A stretch of 64,000 nt of DNA from positions 62,001 through 126,000 of the forward strand of contig NZ_ABIC01000010.1 in assembly GCF_000172075.1 (NCBI RefSeq). Reading direction: 5' to 3'. Source of the DNA: Shewanella benthica KT99 (lineage in GTDB: Bacteria > Pseudomonadota > Gammaproteobacteria > Enterobacterales > Shewanellaceae). Below, in pieces: positions 8,054-16,972 of this stretch. The translations under genes and the position numbers were made by a program. Every line of letters starts with the position of its first letter. Position 1 is the stretch's first letter. The notes beneath the pieces are model-generated. The model saw only the letters and a program-made list of their open reading frames with translations, was not told the origin of the DNA and did not search any database.

Positions 8054-9040
8054 ATGAACAAATTGTTCAAACAGATAGGCTTAAGCTTGGTACTTATGTT
8101 TAGTGCTATCGGTTTAGCTCAAGCTGGTTCTTCACAGGCCGCTCAGCAGCCTGTTGCGACAGAGGGCCAGATTTGGTCTCAATTGAAGGCTGGGGCAACT
8201 GGTGAGACAACCTCACAGGGTCAGTTTCACAATCAAGCTATCAATACCTATGATCTACGCGTGTTAGAGCTACGTAGTGATCTTCTTGCGCCAGCTTTGA
8301 TGGCGGCGCTATTTGGCATGATCATCGTTTTTATCTTGTTTATCAAGGTGAACGGCATCTCTAAGCTTCACGGTGGATTCTCTGGTAAGTTGGTTTACCG
8401 CTGGTCTAAATTGGATGTATCCATTCATTGGCTTGGCGCTATTCCATGTCTGCTACTGATTTTGACGGGTCTGTCGTTACTGGCGGGTCGTTTCTTCTTC
8501 CAACCTTATATGCCTGAGAGTATGTGGTCTGGTTTTGTTTATGCTGCCAAGCAAATACATGACTTTATGGCGATTCCTTTCATGCTAGGCTGGGCGTTGA
8601 TGATCACATTATGGGCTAAGAATCAGCTGCCTAAGATGTATGACATCAAGTGGATGCTGGTGGTGGGTGGATATATCAACTTCGGTCCATTCAAGGGCAA
8701 GCACCCGGATGCTGGCTTTGCTAATGCCGGTGAGAAGCTGTGGTTCTGGGCTTTTGCTTTATTTGGACTGCTGATCTCGGCTTCTGGCATGTTAATGCTA
8801 TTCCCGAACTTGTTCGAGCCTAGCCGTAACCTGAGTCTGATTGCATTGGTACTGCACTCGGTCAGCGCCATTATTATCACGGCTTTCTCTATCGTGCATA
8901 TCTTTATGGCTACCGTTATGTCTGAAGGTGGTATGGAGTGTATGAAGTCCGGCTATTGTGACGAGACTTGGGCGACACAGCACCATAATCTTTGGTTCGA
9001 TGAGATTAAAGAAAATGGCACGCTGAAGTATAAGGATTAA
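8054..9040 (+). CDS. fdhC: Formate dehydrogenase cytochrome b556 (gamma) subunit
   Basis: 328 residues and the paralogue of 2370-3395. It has a cleavable-looking signal peptide (about 1-24, ending AQA), a periplasmic segment, one helix near residues 80-100, then the four-helix di-haem core with histidines in SIHWLG, KQIHDFMA and IVHIFMATV. Both copies end with the same motif region (HHNLWFDEIKENGTLKYKD here). ATG 8054 has the Shine-Dalgarno AAGGAT 5-6 nt upstream. The N-terminal halves of the two FdhC proteins differ much more than their C-terminal halves, so conversion has probably acted mainly on the 3' part. Confidence 0.92.
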   Translation: MNKLFKQIGLSLVLMFSAIGLAQAGSSQAAQQPVATEGQIWSQLKAGATGETTSQGQFHNQAINTYDLRVLELRSDLLAPALMAALFGMIIVFILFIKVNGISKLHGGFSGKLVYRWSKLDVSIHWLGAIPCLLLILTGLSLLAGRFFFQPYMPESMWSGFVYAAKQIHDFMAIPFMLGWALMITLWAKNQLPKMYDIKWMLVVGGYINFGPFKGKHPDAGFANAGEKLWFWAFALFGLLISASGMLMLFPNLFEPSRNLSLIALVLHSVSAIIITAFSIVHIFMATVMSEGGMECMKSGYCDETWATQHHNLWFDEIKENGTLKYKD

Positions 9041-9080
9041 GCTTTAGCTAAGAGACGCGAGTGTCGAGCTACGAGCTACG

Positions 9081-9109
9081 AGTTCCTAGGCTCTAGGTCT
9101 TAGGAACTT
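9081..9109. repeat. CTAG-rich palindromic repeat, copy 3
   Basis: It begins agttcctagg and ends taggaactt. It is preceded by a short tandem motif (gagctac repeated at 9065-9080) that recurs at 9165-9180. It lies between fdhC and its terminator. Confidence 0.65.
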
Positions 9110-9112
9110 ATT

Positions 9113-9150
9113 AAAAACACCCCGTCAGGTAGCTGGTGGGGTGTTTTTTT
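9113..9150 (+). terminator. Rho-independent terminator of the second fdh operon
   Basis: Stem aaaacacccc/ggggtgtttt with a GC loop, followed by seven T. It lies 75 bp after fdhC. Confidence 0.85.
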
Positions 9151-9467
9151 ATGTGTGCTGGTAAGCTGCGAGCTACGAGTATAACTGGCTCATGACTTGA
9201 AGCTAAATTGCAGTGTTTTGACCCCGATGCTATTAGAGCTGATTAACTTCCCTATTAACTACTAGTGCTTTATTGAGTAAGGGCTAAAACATGACTGGCT
9301 TAACAAAAGCCAACTGATTGTATCCTTTGCTGCCATAACTTATAACCAGTTCACGTTTTCCCTATAACTTAAGTGGTACTTTTGTGCGAGTAAATAGCAT
9401 GCGTGCCTCTTTTTCGCCTCGATTCATCACGGACCTTGTTCTTTGAGATCTAGCAGTTAGGAATTTT
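9151..9467. other. Intergenic region upstream of the HemN-like gene
   Basis: 317 bp without a coding frame. It contains a second gctgcgagctacgag motif (about 9165-9180) and must hold the promoter of the next gene. No operator was recognised. Confidence 0.4.
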
Positions 9468-10805
9468 ATGTCTTCAATTATTCAGCCAAGTCACAGTGAA
9501 ATTATTAAGCCTTACCAGGCCGATATTACCGTCCCCAATTGGATGCTCGGTGCTATGGAGCGAGTGATGCAGTTCTATGTGGATAAAAATCTGAGACTCG
9601 ATACTCATTCTGCCGACATGATGCCTGCTCCGATAGAGGGCAAGAAATACATGCTCTATGCCCATATTCCTTTCTGTCATACGCTCTGCTCATTTTGCAC
9701 CTTCCATCGTTTCCTGTTTAAGGAAGATAAGGCTCGCGCTTACTTTATCTCCCTGCGTAAAGAGATGGATATGGTTAAGGCGCTTGGCTATGATTTCGAG
9801 TCCATGTATATCGGTGGCGGCACGACAACTGTGCTTGAAGACGAGCTTGCCCGTACTATCGAACATGCTAAGAAGCTGTTTCCGAGTATCAAGGAGGTCT
9901 CTTGTGAGTCCGATCCTCAGCATCTAGATAGCCCTGGCTTTAAGCAATTAGAGGGGCTGGTGGATCGTATGTCCATCGGGGTGCAGAGTTTTAACGATGA
10001 TATTCTTACTATGACTGACCGCATCGAGAAGTTTGGCTCAGGTCAGCAGACGTTCGATAAGATCATGGCGGCTAAAGAGCTGTTCCCCATTATTAACGTC
10101 GACCTTATTTTTGGTTTTAGAGGCCAGACCGATGAAATTATCCAGTATGATCTGGATATGGCCGCTAAATTGGATCCCCGTCAGATCACCACTTACCCCT
10201 TGATGATCACGCACCAGACCCGCAAGAGTGTCAAAGGTAAACTGGCTGCATCTCAGGGAGATATGGCACGTCAATATCGTCAGATCTTAAATAGTCTAAA
10301 TGGACAATATACTCAGCTCTCTTCATGGGCCTTCGGTAAGGCTAACGACGAAGGTTTCGATGAATATGTCATAGATTATGATGAGTACTTAGGTGTTGGC
10401 TCAGGATCGTTTAGTTTCTTAGATGATACCTTGTATGTGAATAACTTCTCATTGCGTAAATATCATGAAAATATTGCCGCTGGGCGCATGAGCGTCGAGC
10501 AGCAAAAGAACTACAGCAAGAAAGACGTGATGCAATATCGCTTCTTATTAGGCATGTTCTCTGGTCGTTTATCGCGTAAATATTTCCGTGAGACTTTTGG
10601 GGTAAATCTTGATACCGCGCTGTTTAAAGAGATGACCTCGATGAAAATGATCGGCGCAATCAAGAATGATCCCAATGATCCGGATAACCTAATTATTACG
10701 GATAACGGCAAGATGATGGGCCTGTTGATGATGAAAGAGTTTTATTCGGGTATGGACAATGTGCGCGCTCAACTACGTAAGCCGCTCAAGGCATGTGATA
10801 TGTAA
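9468..10805 (+). CDS. Radical SAM protein of the oxygen-independent coproporphyrinogen III oxidase (HemN/HutW-like) family
   Basis: 445 residues. The radical-SAM cluster motif CX3CX2C is C70, C74 and C77 (CHTLCSFC), preceded by the typical HIPF strand. A GGGT motif (SAM-binding; YIGGGTTTVLED) follows, then a TIM-barrel half with VDLIFGFRGQT and a HemN-type C-terminal domain. True HemN has CX3CX2CXC and about 457 residues; the residue after C77 is Thr and no fourth Cys is present at the usual place, so function as a genuine coproporphyrinogen oxidase is uncertain. Haem maturation or handling, including haem degradation by HutW-like proteins, is the alternative. It lies beside haem-b-containing formate dehydrogenases. 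AGGA precedes ATG 9468. A good terminator follows. Confidence 0.78.
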   Translation: MSSIIQPSHSEIIKPYQADITVPNWMLGAMERVMQFYVDKNLRLDTHSADMMPAPIEGKKYMLYAHIPFCHTLCSFCTFHRFLFKEDKARAYFISLRKEMDMVKALGYDFESMYIGGGTTTVLEDELARTIEHAKKLFPSIKEVSCESDPQHLDSPGFKQLEGLVDRMSIGVQSFNDDILTMTDRIEKFGSGQQTFDKIMAAKELFPIINVDLIFGFRGQTDEIIQYDLDMAAKLDPRQITTYPLMITHQTRKSVKGKLAASQGDMARQYRQILNSLNGQYTQLSSWAFGKANDEGFDEYVIDYDEYLGVGSGSFSFLDDTLYVNNFSLRKYHENIAAGRMSVEQQKNYSKKDVMQYRFLLGMFSGRLSRKYFRETFGVNLDTALFKEMTSMKMIGAIKNDPNDPDNLIITDNGKMMGLLMMKEFYSGMDNVRAQLRKPLKACDM

Positions 10806-10829
10806 TTTGTGCCACATGAAGATGCATTC

Positions 10830-10862
10830 AAAGGTTGAAGTTTTACTTCAGCCTTTTTTTGT
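10830..10862 (+). terminator. Terminator after the HemN-like gene
   Basis: aaggttgaagt/acttcagcctt stem with one G-U pair, loop ttt, then seven T. It also sits 3' of the convergent small gene at 10884-11069. Confidence 0.85.
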
Positions 10863-10883
10863 TTTGAGCACTGCCCAGTGCCT

Positions 10884-11069
10884 TTATATTTTGGCAAGTG
10901 TTTTGACCTGCTCTTCAAGATGAGCTAGCTCTAAGCGGATCTGTTTGATGAAGGGGTCATCATATTGGAGCTGGTCGAACTCATAGAGGCAGGCTCGATA
11001 ACGTTTAAGCCTATTTTCGGGGCTACCGACAAGATCTAAGATCTCTTCAAAATTAATTATTGATTCCAT
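10884..11069 (-). CDS. Small acidic/helical protein of unknown function
   Basis: 61 residues, predicted largely helical, no signal peptide, no recognised domain (starts MESIINFEEIL, ends VKTLAKI). The start has a fair ribosome binding site (TTAGGAT about 8 nt before the ATG on the minus strand). It is convergent with the HemN-like gene, and its stop lies 22 bp from the shared terminator. I think it is real because of the ribosome site and the protein-like composition, but no function can be proposed. Confidence 0.6.
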   Translation of the reverse strand: MESIINFEEILDLVGSPENRLKRYRACLYEFDQLQYDDPFIKQIRLELAHLEEQVKTLAKI

Positions 11070-11333
11070 TCAATAATCCTAAAATTCTATCCATGGTCTG
11101 AATCTATTTTACGAAATTACTTCTTTGGTAAATGCGGGATGAGATAACTATTTTCATTTAACACAGATGAAATATTGTTTTTAATTAGATAAAACAATGT
11201 GTTAGTTAGGTTTCTGGTTTTTGCTGCCCTGATTTATTAGCTATCTCTGACATGGGTTTGAGAGATCTCTTACATCGAGACAAGCTAATTAAAGTCATTG
11301 CTAATATATATGATGGTTTTATATCGATTGGTA

Positions 11334-11813
11334 TTATACCATTCCGAGTAAGTATCTGATCATTCAGCGGGAGTTCAAAGCACTGTAGGCAAGGCGAATC
11401 TTTGAAGCTAATAGTTATTCTCGGCAACAAGCTCCTGCGTTGCTCTCGATAATTGCTCCTGCATTATTCTACCTTCACCCGTCCATGGGCTCGTACCTCC
11501 TGCATCTGACCTCCATGGTCTTAAGCGTTCCATACGCTTTCAAGACATTTCCCATATCCCTATGGGTCAGGGAAATGTCTTATTTTGTATGGAACAAAAT
11601 AGACCATGCAGTCGTATATCGAAAACATTCAACGTAGCATAAAGGGCTTTGCCCTTTACTTTAAACATCAGCCGCACTGCGTGAGGCTCTCAGTGTTTCC
11701 ACTTCTGCGTTACATTGACTTAAAAGGGAATAACCATTTCCTCATCAATGTGCCTTGAATTAAAAAAACTGAGAGCCTCTGAACTGACCAGATACTTATA
11801 TGGAATGGTATTA
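11334..11813. mobile_element. MITE-like non-autonomous element, ~480 bp
   Basis: The ends are imperfect inverted repeats of about 34 bp: left 11334-11367 starts ttataccattcc and continues agtatctgatca; right 11780-11813 (reverse) starts taataccattcc and continues agtatctggtca. No transposase frame is inside. The interior holds a large hairpin: gttccatac and aagacatttccc (11527-11560 region) pair with gggaaatgtctt and gtatggaac (about 11568-11592), and ccatggtct/agaccatg lie outside them. Isolated end-like fragments (accgagta, ggaatggtatta) occur elsewhere in the window, for example at about 20677-20690, 31673 and 47431. A mobile MITE or a structured repeat RNA both fit. Confidence 0.65.
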
Positions 11814-11964
11814 GTCGGTGAAAAGCTCTGGGAACTGTTGAAAATATCTTAGTTTCAGGTAGTTTGGCATGTACTAATGATGCCACTCTTTGGCGAGGCT
11901 CCTAAAGGGAGTGATTGCCAGTCATGATTAATCTCTTTCCGGTAAATCTTTGGAGATGATAAAT

Positions 11965-12525
11965 ATGAAAATTCTATTTCAGACTGAGCGTATTATCTGC
12001 CGTGAGTTTGAGCTAAATGATCTGCAATCTTTCGCCGGCTACAGAGCCTTGCCCGATGTGGCTAAGTATCAGAGTTGGAGTGAATATAGCTACCAGGATG
12101 CTCTGTCTCTGTTCGAAAAAATGCAAAGGGTGCCATTTGGTGAGGTAGGCCACTGGTTTCAGTTGGCTATCACTACAAAAATGCCCCAAAACCTTGATGA
12201 AAACCAGTTGTTGGGCGATCTAGCGGTCCATTTTATCGATGATAATCAGATAGAGATAGGCTTTACCTTTGCGCCTGATTTTCAGGGACAAGGGTTTGCA
12301 TCTGAAGCTGTACTTGGTCTGCTAACATATCTGTTTACTCAGCTGAAGTTCCATAGAGTTATAGCGACTACCGATGTCGAAAATGTCCCATCCTGGTTGC
12401 TGTTAGAGATAGTGGGCTTTAGACGAGAAGCCCATTTTATCGAGAATGTGTTTTTTAAGGGGGCTTGGGGCAGTGAATTTCAATATGCCATGCTAGCTTC
12501 AGAATGGAGATCCCTTGTTGGTTAA
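11965..12525 (+). CDS. GNAT-family N-acetyltransferase (RimJ/RimL-like)
   Basis: 186 residues from ATG 11965, which has GGAG 9 nt upstream; an in-frame TTG at 11950 is less likely. The start ILFQTERIICREFELND is typical of RimJ/RimL-type acetyltransferases. The acetyl-CoA loop is FAPDFQGQGFASEAV (Q/RxxGxG/A motif), followed by FHRVIATTDVENVPS and a C-terminal aromatic segment FFKGAWGSEFQYAML. The substrate cannot be inferred; relatives act on protein N-termini, aminoglycosides or small amines. Its stop overlaps the start of the truncated GNAT fragment (TAATG), so the two were once a translationally coupled pair. Confidence 0.85.
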   Translation: MKILFQTERIICREFELNDLQSFAGYRALPDVAKYQSWSEYSYQDALSLFEKMQRVPFGEVGHWFQLAITTKMPQNLDENQLLGDLAVHFIDDNQIEIGFTFAPDFQGQGFASEAVLGLLTYLFTQLKFHRVIATTDVENVPSWLLLEIVGFRREAHFIENVFFKGAWGSEFQYAMLASEWRSLVG

Positions 12526-12722
12526 TGCCTATGCCTGAGCTAGTTGCTAATTTATCCACTATTGAAGAAGTCGCACCCGTAGATGATTTTATCAGGTTAA
12601 GGCTCATCTCAGGGCTGACACCCAGGCCGAAAGAGGCCGTGGTGAAAGGTCTGCCTCGCAGCCTGTATGGCGTTCATATTTACCTGAGTGGTGAGAGTGA
12701 AGGCATGTATATTATTAAATAG
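12525..12722 (+). pseudogene. Truncated second GNAT N-acetyltransferase (N-terminal half only)
   Basis: About 65 residues from ATG 12525 (or 12531), starting in the TAATG overlap with the upstream acetyltransferase. The stretch DDFIRLRLISGLTPRPKEA followed by GLPRSLYGVHIY matches the N-terminal half of a common ~140-residue GNAT family in which the text continues into a GMGRVIGDGG-like strand. Here it breaks off after SEGMYIIK, so the acetyl-CoA-binding core is missing. The loss point is next to another short palindromic motif (accaatcggtat, 12743-12755). It is probably inactive. Confidence 0.65.
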
Positions 12723-12833
12723 ATTTTGATCTATAACCTAATACCAATCGGTATAAGTTAATTGAATCAGAGTTGGCTAGATCGGAAAAATCCCTTACCA
12801 TCATTTTATGACATCTCTATTGCGAGCCTGTTA

Positions 12834-13679
12834 ATGGCCAATATTCTTCTAATTGCGAATTTGAACTGTGACCGTATCCTACAGCTGGATAAGCCTCTAC
12901 AGACTGGTGGGCGTTTTCATTATCAGGATGGGGGGCAAAGACTGGGAGGAGGAGGTGCCAATACTGGCTTAGGCTTAGTCTGGGCGCACCATAGAGTCGC
13001 CCTGGTTAGTCAGGTGGGACGAGATAAAATTGGCGATTGGTTACTGGCGGAGGCGAGTACTCAAGGCATCGACTGTCATCTTATCCAAAGACACGATGAA
13101 GCCAGCAATGAGATGTTATTGGTGATGACGCCGGATGGCGAGCGCACCATCATCAGACCACAGAGACCCATTTTCGAATTACCCGCACCACCTGTATGGT
13201 CACAGTGGGATGCTGTGTATTTTAACTCATCTGCCGAAGGCGTGGTGAGTTGGGCTAAAACTGCCTTGAACCATAGTTTAGTCTTTGCCCAGCTGGCGAA
13301 AGATGACCGGCTCAGGCCTTGTCATATCTTGATCGCCTCTAAGACAGATATGGCAGAGCGAAGTGACCTCACTCCCTGGAAATATGGCTTGAGCATAGCT
13401 GGAGACTCCCTAAAATATTTTATCGTTACCGACGGTGGGGATGGGGCAATACTTTACTCAGGAAATGACAGCACGCATGTAGCAGCGATGACCTCTAACG
13501 TTGTCGATACTACAGGAGCAGGTGATGCCTATGCATCGGGTCTGATTCATGGCATGACAACTGGACTCACCATCATAGATGCCATGAAAGAGGGAGCTCA
13601 GTGGGCGGCATTTGCCGTGGCGACGCAAAGTTCAATCCCTGGGGAAACATTAAAGGCATATCTTGAATTGAATGCTTGA
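12834..13679 (+). CDS. PfkB/ribokinase-family sugar kinase
   Basis: 281 residues from ATG 12834 (MANILLIANLN). An upstream in-frame TTG at 12762 lacks a ribosome site and would add a non-family extension. The N-terminal GG motif region is RLGGGGANTGLGL, followed by VSQVGRDKIGDW. The C-terminal catalytic motif is DTTGAGDAYASG with the expected Asp in GAGD. A conserved TDGGDGAI strand precedes it. The fold phosphorylates a sugar or nucleoside; the short length and absence of neighbours leave the substrate open. It is flanked by decayed genes but is itself intact. Confidence 0.8.
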   Translation: MANILLIANLNCDRILQLDKPLQTGGRFHYQDGGQRLGGGGANTGLGLVWAHHRVALVSQVGRDKIGDWLLAEASTQGIDCHLIQRHDEASNEMLLVMTPDGERTIIRPQRPIFELPAPPVWSQWDAVYFNSSAEGVVSWAKTALNHSLVFAQLAKDDRLRPCHILIASKTDMAERSDLTPWKYGLSIAGDSLKYFIVTDGGDGAILYSGNDSTHVAAMTSNVVDTTGAGDAYASGLIHGMTTGLTIIDAMKEGAQWAAFAVATQSSIPGETLKAYLELNA

Positions 13680-13693
13680 ATGTGACCTATATT

Positions 13694-13727
13694 TTTCCTA
13701 GGAACTAGCATCTAGGTCCTAGGAGCT
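13694..13727. repeat. CTAG-rich palindromic repeat, copy 4
   Basis: Contains ttcctaggaact and ctaggtcctagga. It is a diverged member of the family, 15 bp after the PfkB gene. Confidence 0.65.
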
Positions 13728-13832
13728 TGTCATAAATCTCTCATCTCTTCGCCATCTGCCTGTAACCTTGTCGTTATATCCTAAGCCCATAGAGTGACTC
13801 TTCCACTTGTTATTCGTTTTTATTATGTGCTT

Positions 13833-13861
13833 TGCCCTGCTCCCCAGCAGGGCATTTTTTT
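13833..13861 (+). terminator. Terminator-like hairpin downstream of the PfkB gene
   Basis: Perfect 9-bp stem tgccctgct/agcagggca with a 4-nt loop and seven T. The rest of 13728-14011 holds no recognisable gene. Confidence 0.85.
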
Positions 13862-14011
13862 ATCTTCCATCTGCTTGGCCCTCTATCAGGCCAAAGGGTG
13901 TGGCAGGGATCGCGTGGTGTTATCTCGGTAGCTGGGCAAGATGTCGATAGCCTCTGGTTCAGATTTGTATTAGCCTACTGAATTTACTATTCGATATAAA
14001 GGATCACTTGG

Positions 14012-14501
14012 ATGTCGGCAAAATTGCTGGTTAAACGTTTGTCTGGTCTCTATCTGGGTGAAGAGGTGAGTGATGCCACGGGGGTCTTCAGTGGCATATC
14101 CCATAAAAAGTCTTCAGCCTCGCTATGGGTCGAAATCGATCGCATCATAGGTGATGCTCAGGCCGATCCTAAGCATCATGGCGGCTTAGACAGGGTACTG
14201 CATCATTTTCCCCGGGGCATTATGGTCAGTATCGTCGCTGGGACATGATGGCTGGTTTTATCGTGTCGTTAACGCCGGCGAGATCACCCAAGATGCCAGT
14301 GTCTATTTGCAAGAGCGCCGCACCGATATCAGTGTGCGAGATGCGATGAAAATCTATTTTGCTAGTGAATTCGATGCCCAAAGCTATGATCGTCTGGCCA
14401 GCTGTGAAGGTCTTGCCGCTACTTGGGTTAATAGCTTACATAGACGATTAGACAAGCAAAAAATTGAAAATTGGCAGATGCGTCTCTTCGGCCCTGTGTA
14501 G
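14012..14501 (+). pseudogene. yiiM: Decayed yiiM-like MOSC-domain protein
   Basis: The N-terminal part (frame from ATG 14012) covers the MOSC start through DPKHHGGLDRVLHHFPR. The C-terminal part (to TAG 14499-14501, another frame) begins around DGWFYRVVNAGEI and runs to QMRLFGPV. Both match the two ends of E. coli YiiM (about 224 residues) as I recall it. About 60 codons between them are gone, and the frame shifts at the junction (about 14218-14250). The lost segment includes the conserved MOSC cysteine region (SxPRxPC in the family), so the product cannot be active. YiiM-type proteins reduce N-hydroxylated compounds using molybdenum cofactor. Confidence 0.8.
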
Positions 14502-14527
14502 TCTATGAGACTAGTGTAAGTAGTTAG

Positions 14528-14707
14528 ACTCATTATGTCAGTCAGAAACGTGTTATTAATGTGATGTTTGTCGGTATTGGTTTCATTCTGATTGGACTGC
14601 TGGCGATAGTGGATATCGTGCTAACGATTATTGCGGCCATGAAGGCCAGTGAAGGGATCAGTTATAAGTATCCCTTGTCGATCACCTTCATAAAACCACG
14701 AATATAA
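14528..14707 (+). pseudogene. C-terminal fragment of a DUF4870-like membrane protein
   Basis: The frame is open from 14528 to TAA 14705-14707. It contains the hydrophobic stretch FVGIGFILIGLLAIVDIVL and the tail SYKYPLSITFIK, which resemble the last helix and the YRYPxTIRFIK end of DUF4870 proteins. An in-frame ATG exists at 14564, but no ribosome site, and the N-terminal helices are absent. It starts only 26 bp after the yiiM relic. Most likely a relic. Confidence 0.55.
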
Positions 14708-14730
14708 GTGAGTTCAACTATTAAAAGCCA

Positions 14731-14759
14731 AGTTCCTAGGTTCTAGAACCTAGGAACTC
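14731..14759. repeat. CTAG-rich palindromic repeat, copy 5 (perfect palindrome)
   Basis: 14731-14758 is a perfect 28-bp palindrome; the half-site is agttcctaggttct. It lies 9 bp from the stop of the chemoreceptor gene on the minus strand and could act as its terminator hairpin. Confidence 0.8.
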
Positions 14760-14767
14760 AAGTCTTC

Positions 14768-16666
14768 CTAAACCTTAAATCCAGCCACTAACGTATCTAA
14801 TCGGCTCGCCAACTGATTCAAAGATTGGCTCGCTTGTGCCGCCGCATGGGCGGTATCGGATGTTCTCTGAGTGATCTCGTTGATCTCGGTGACATTACGA
14901 TTGATATCTTCCACTACCGTAGATTGCTCTTCCGTTGCCGCCGCCACTTGAATATTCATATCGGTAATATGCCCTATCTGCTCGCTTATGCCTGTCAGTG
15001 ACTGGCTGGCCTCGTCGACGGCGGCGACACCTTCTATGGAGCGAGCTCGGCTCTGGGTCATGGCATCAACAGCACGAGTCGCTTCTGTCTGTAATGTATC
15101 AATCATGATCTGCACCTCATTCGTCGAAGTTGCCGTGCGGGAAGCGAGATTTCTTACCTCATCGGCTACAACGGCAAAACCTCGACCCGCTTCACCGGCC
15201 CTTGCGGCCTCGATGGCTGCATTGAGTGCCAACAAGTTGGTTTGCTCGGAAACAGCACGGATAACATCTAGAATACTTTCGATAGACTTAGTGTGTGTGG
15301 CCAGGGACTCGATGACTTCACCAACTTGTTCAACGTCATCTGAAAGAAGATTGATGGTATCACGAGCGCGGGTCACCACTTCTTGGCCTGTATTAGACTG
15401 AGCGTCGGCATTCCTGGCAGTATCGGCGGCCAGGGCCGCATTGCCGGCGATCTCATTGACTGTGGCACCCATCTCGTTGATGGCGGTAACCACCATCATG
15501 GTCTGATCTTTTTGCAGCTGGCTATCGGTCAGAGTTTGCTGTGCCTGATTGGCGACATCTTTTGCCGATTGACTCAGCTGCTCGCTGGTTTCCCCGACTT
15601 CGATAATCGATGCTTGAATTTTGCTGATGAAGCTGTTGAAGCCTATGGCTAATTGAGCCAGTTCATCATTACCCTTAACGGGGAGGCGCTGGCGCAGATC
15701 GCCTTCACCTTCACCGATATCCTGTAGCATGCTAGCGACTTTAGCTATTGGCTGGCTTATTGAGCTAGCGACTAAGGCTGCCAGAGAGATGAGTATGATA
15801 GAGATGAGCAGGCTCCAGATCAGGATCTGGTAGGCTGACTCTTCGAGCATGGCGAAGACTTCGTCTTGTGGCACCTGGGCAATCAAATACCAGTCCATTG
15901 AGGGGATATAGCTGCTGGCGACCAAGATGGTTTGACCATCTTGCTCAATTTTAGTCAGACTAAATTCATCGCGGTTGAGTAGCTTGTTCGCTTGATTATT
16001 GTATATGCCACTCATTTTTTTACCGATATGGCGAGTATTCGGATGCAGTTTCACCTCGCCCTTAGCGTCGACCAGATAGACGAAGCCGCTCTTTTCAATC
16101 TTGAATGAACTGAGCAGGCTAACCATATCGTCCAGTGATTTGGCCAGTCCGACTAAACTACGTCCGTAAGGCTGCTGGTAATTAATAAATAGCTTTACCT
16201 CGCCATTGGCTTCGGTGAACACGTTGAGCATACGCTCTTGACCGCTGTTCTTATAATCGAAGAACCAGGCGTCTTGACCTGGAGTTAGCTCTCTCAGGAA
16301 ACCGTCTTGGGTGTAGTAGGCGCCTGTATCCCTGTCGGCGAAGGAGGCCTGTGCGAGATCATACTGGCGGGTGATCTGCTTCAGCTGATTGACTACTAGA
16401 GCCTCTTCTGCCTCGGGTCTATCATTTTCCAGCCATTGAATCAGCATAGGGCTGTTGGCTAGCTGCTCGGCGGCATTCATCAAGGTGGAGATATCCAGCT
16501 CAACCTTATTGCGGATCTGCAGCATCATGTTTGGCAGTTCGGAGGTCAACATGCGTTGTTCTATGACTTGTTTAGCGCTGCGTTGACTCAGCACACCAAC
16601 GAGTATGGTGGATAACAGCACGGCTAACGTGACCGTCAGTAATATCTTCTGTTTGATAGTAAGCAT
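14768..16666 (-). CDS. Methyl-accepting chemotaxis protein with periplasmic Cache-type sensor
   Basis: 632 residues. TM1 is at about 6-26, the periplasmic region of about 250 residues has dCache-like features ([36 protein letters not shown]), and TM2 is at about 280-303. HAMP follows, then a long signalling coiled coil with the conserved hairpin tip [19 protein letters not shown] and [15 protein letters not shown]. It senses a small extracellular ligand and controls CheA; the ligand cannot be read from sequence. No C-terminal CheR-tethering pentapeptide is present (ends [10 protein letters not shown]). The gene is monocistronic. A pentanucleotide repeat lies about 110 bp upstream of the start (see 16774-16798). 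Confidence 0.93.
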   Translation of the reverse strand: MLTIKQKILLTVTLAVLLSTILVGVLSQRSAKQVIEQRMLTSELPNMMLQIRNKVELDISTLMNAAEQLANSPMLIQWLENDRPEAEEALVVNQLKQITRQYDLAQASFADRDTGAYYTQDGFLRELTPGQDAWFFDYKNSGQERMLNVFTEANGEVKLFINYQQPYGRSLVGLAKSLDDMVSLLSSFKIEKSGFVYLVDAKGEVKLHPNTRHIGKKMSGIYNNQANKLLNRDEFSLTKIEQDGQTILVASSYIPSMDWYLIAQVPQDEVFAMLEESAYQILIWSLLISIILISLAALVASSISQPIAKVASMLQDIGEGEGDLRQRLPVKGNDELAQLAIGFNSFISKIQASIIEVGETSEQLSQSAKDVANQAQQTLTDSQLQKDQTMMVVTAINEMGATVNEIAGNAALAADTARNADAQSNTGQEVVTRARDTINLLSDDVEQVGEVIESLATHTKSIESILDVIRAVSEQTNLLALNAAIEAARAGEAGRGFAVVADEVRNLASRTATSTNEVQIMIDTLQTEATRAVDAMTQSRARSIEGVAAVDEASQSLTGISEQIGHITDMNIQVAAATEEQSTVVEDINRNVTEINEITQRTSDTAHAAAQASQSLNQLASRLDTLVAGFKV

Positions 16667-16773
16667 ATTTAGTTTCTTTTTTTCGCAACTAGTCTGAGAT
16701 TGAAGCGAAAGCTATCGCATCAATCCCATTAGGTTTGTGACCCGAGGACCTAAAACTGAGCATAAGCTTGCTC

Positions 16774-16798
16774 GATTAGATTAGATTAGATTAGATTT
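16774..16798. repeat. GATTA pentanucleotide microsatellite upstream of the chemoreceptor gene
   Basis: Four tandem gatta units plus a fifth imperfect one (gattt). It lies 108-132 nt upstream of the chemoreceptor ATG on the minus strand, within the only available promoter interval. Confidence 0.75.
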
Positions 16799-16922
16799 GT
16801 TTTGTAGGATATGAGTTTAAGATAGAAACTTAGCGTTTGACTATTTAGATAACGCTTTTATTAGGAATTGATATTATGGTTATTTTTAGCTTCTATGCAA
16901 CCTGTTTTTTACAATCTTTACC

Positions 16923-16951
16923 AAAAACGCGCCATTAATGGGCGCGTTTTT
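16923..16951 (-). terminator. Terminator of the ETF-QO gene
   Basis: aaaaacgcgcc/ggcgcgttttt hairpin with a short AT loop. The run of A on one side and T on the other makes it usable in both directions. It lies 22 bp past the ETF-QO stop. Confidence 0.85.
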
Positions 16952-16972
16952 GAGTCGCTTGTTTAAGCGGGA

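Noticed and set aside
11440-11637. 65-codon frame inside the MITE-like element
   Set aside because: Covers the hairpin arms, no ribosome site, low-complexity product.
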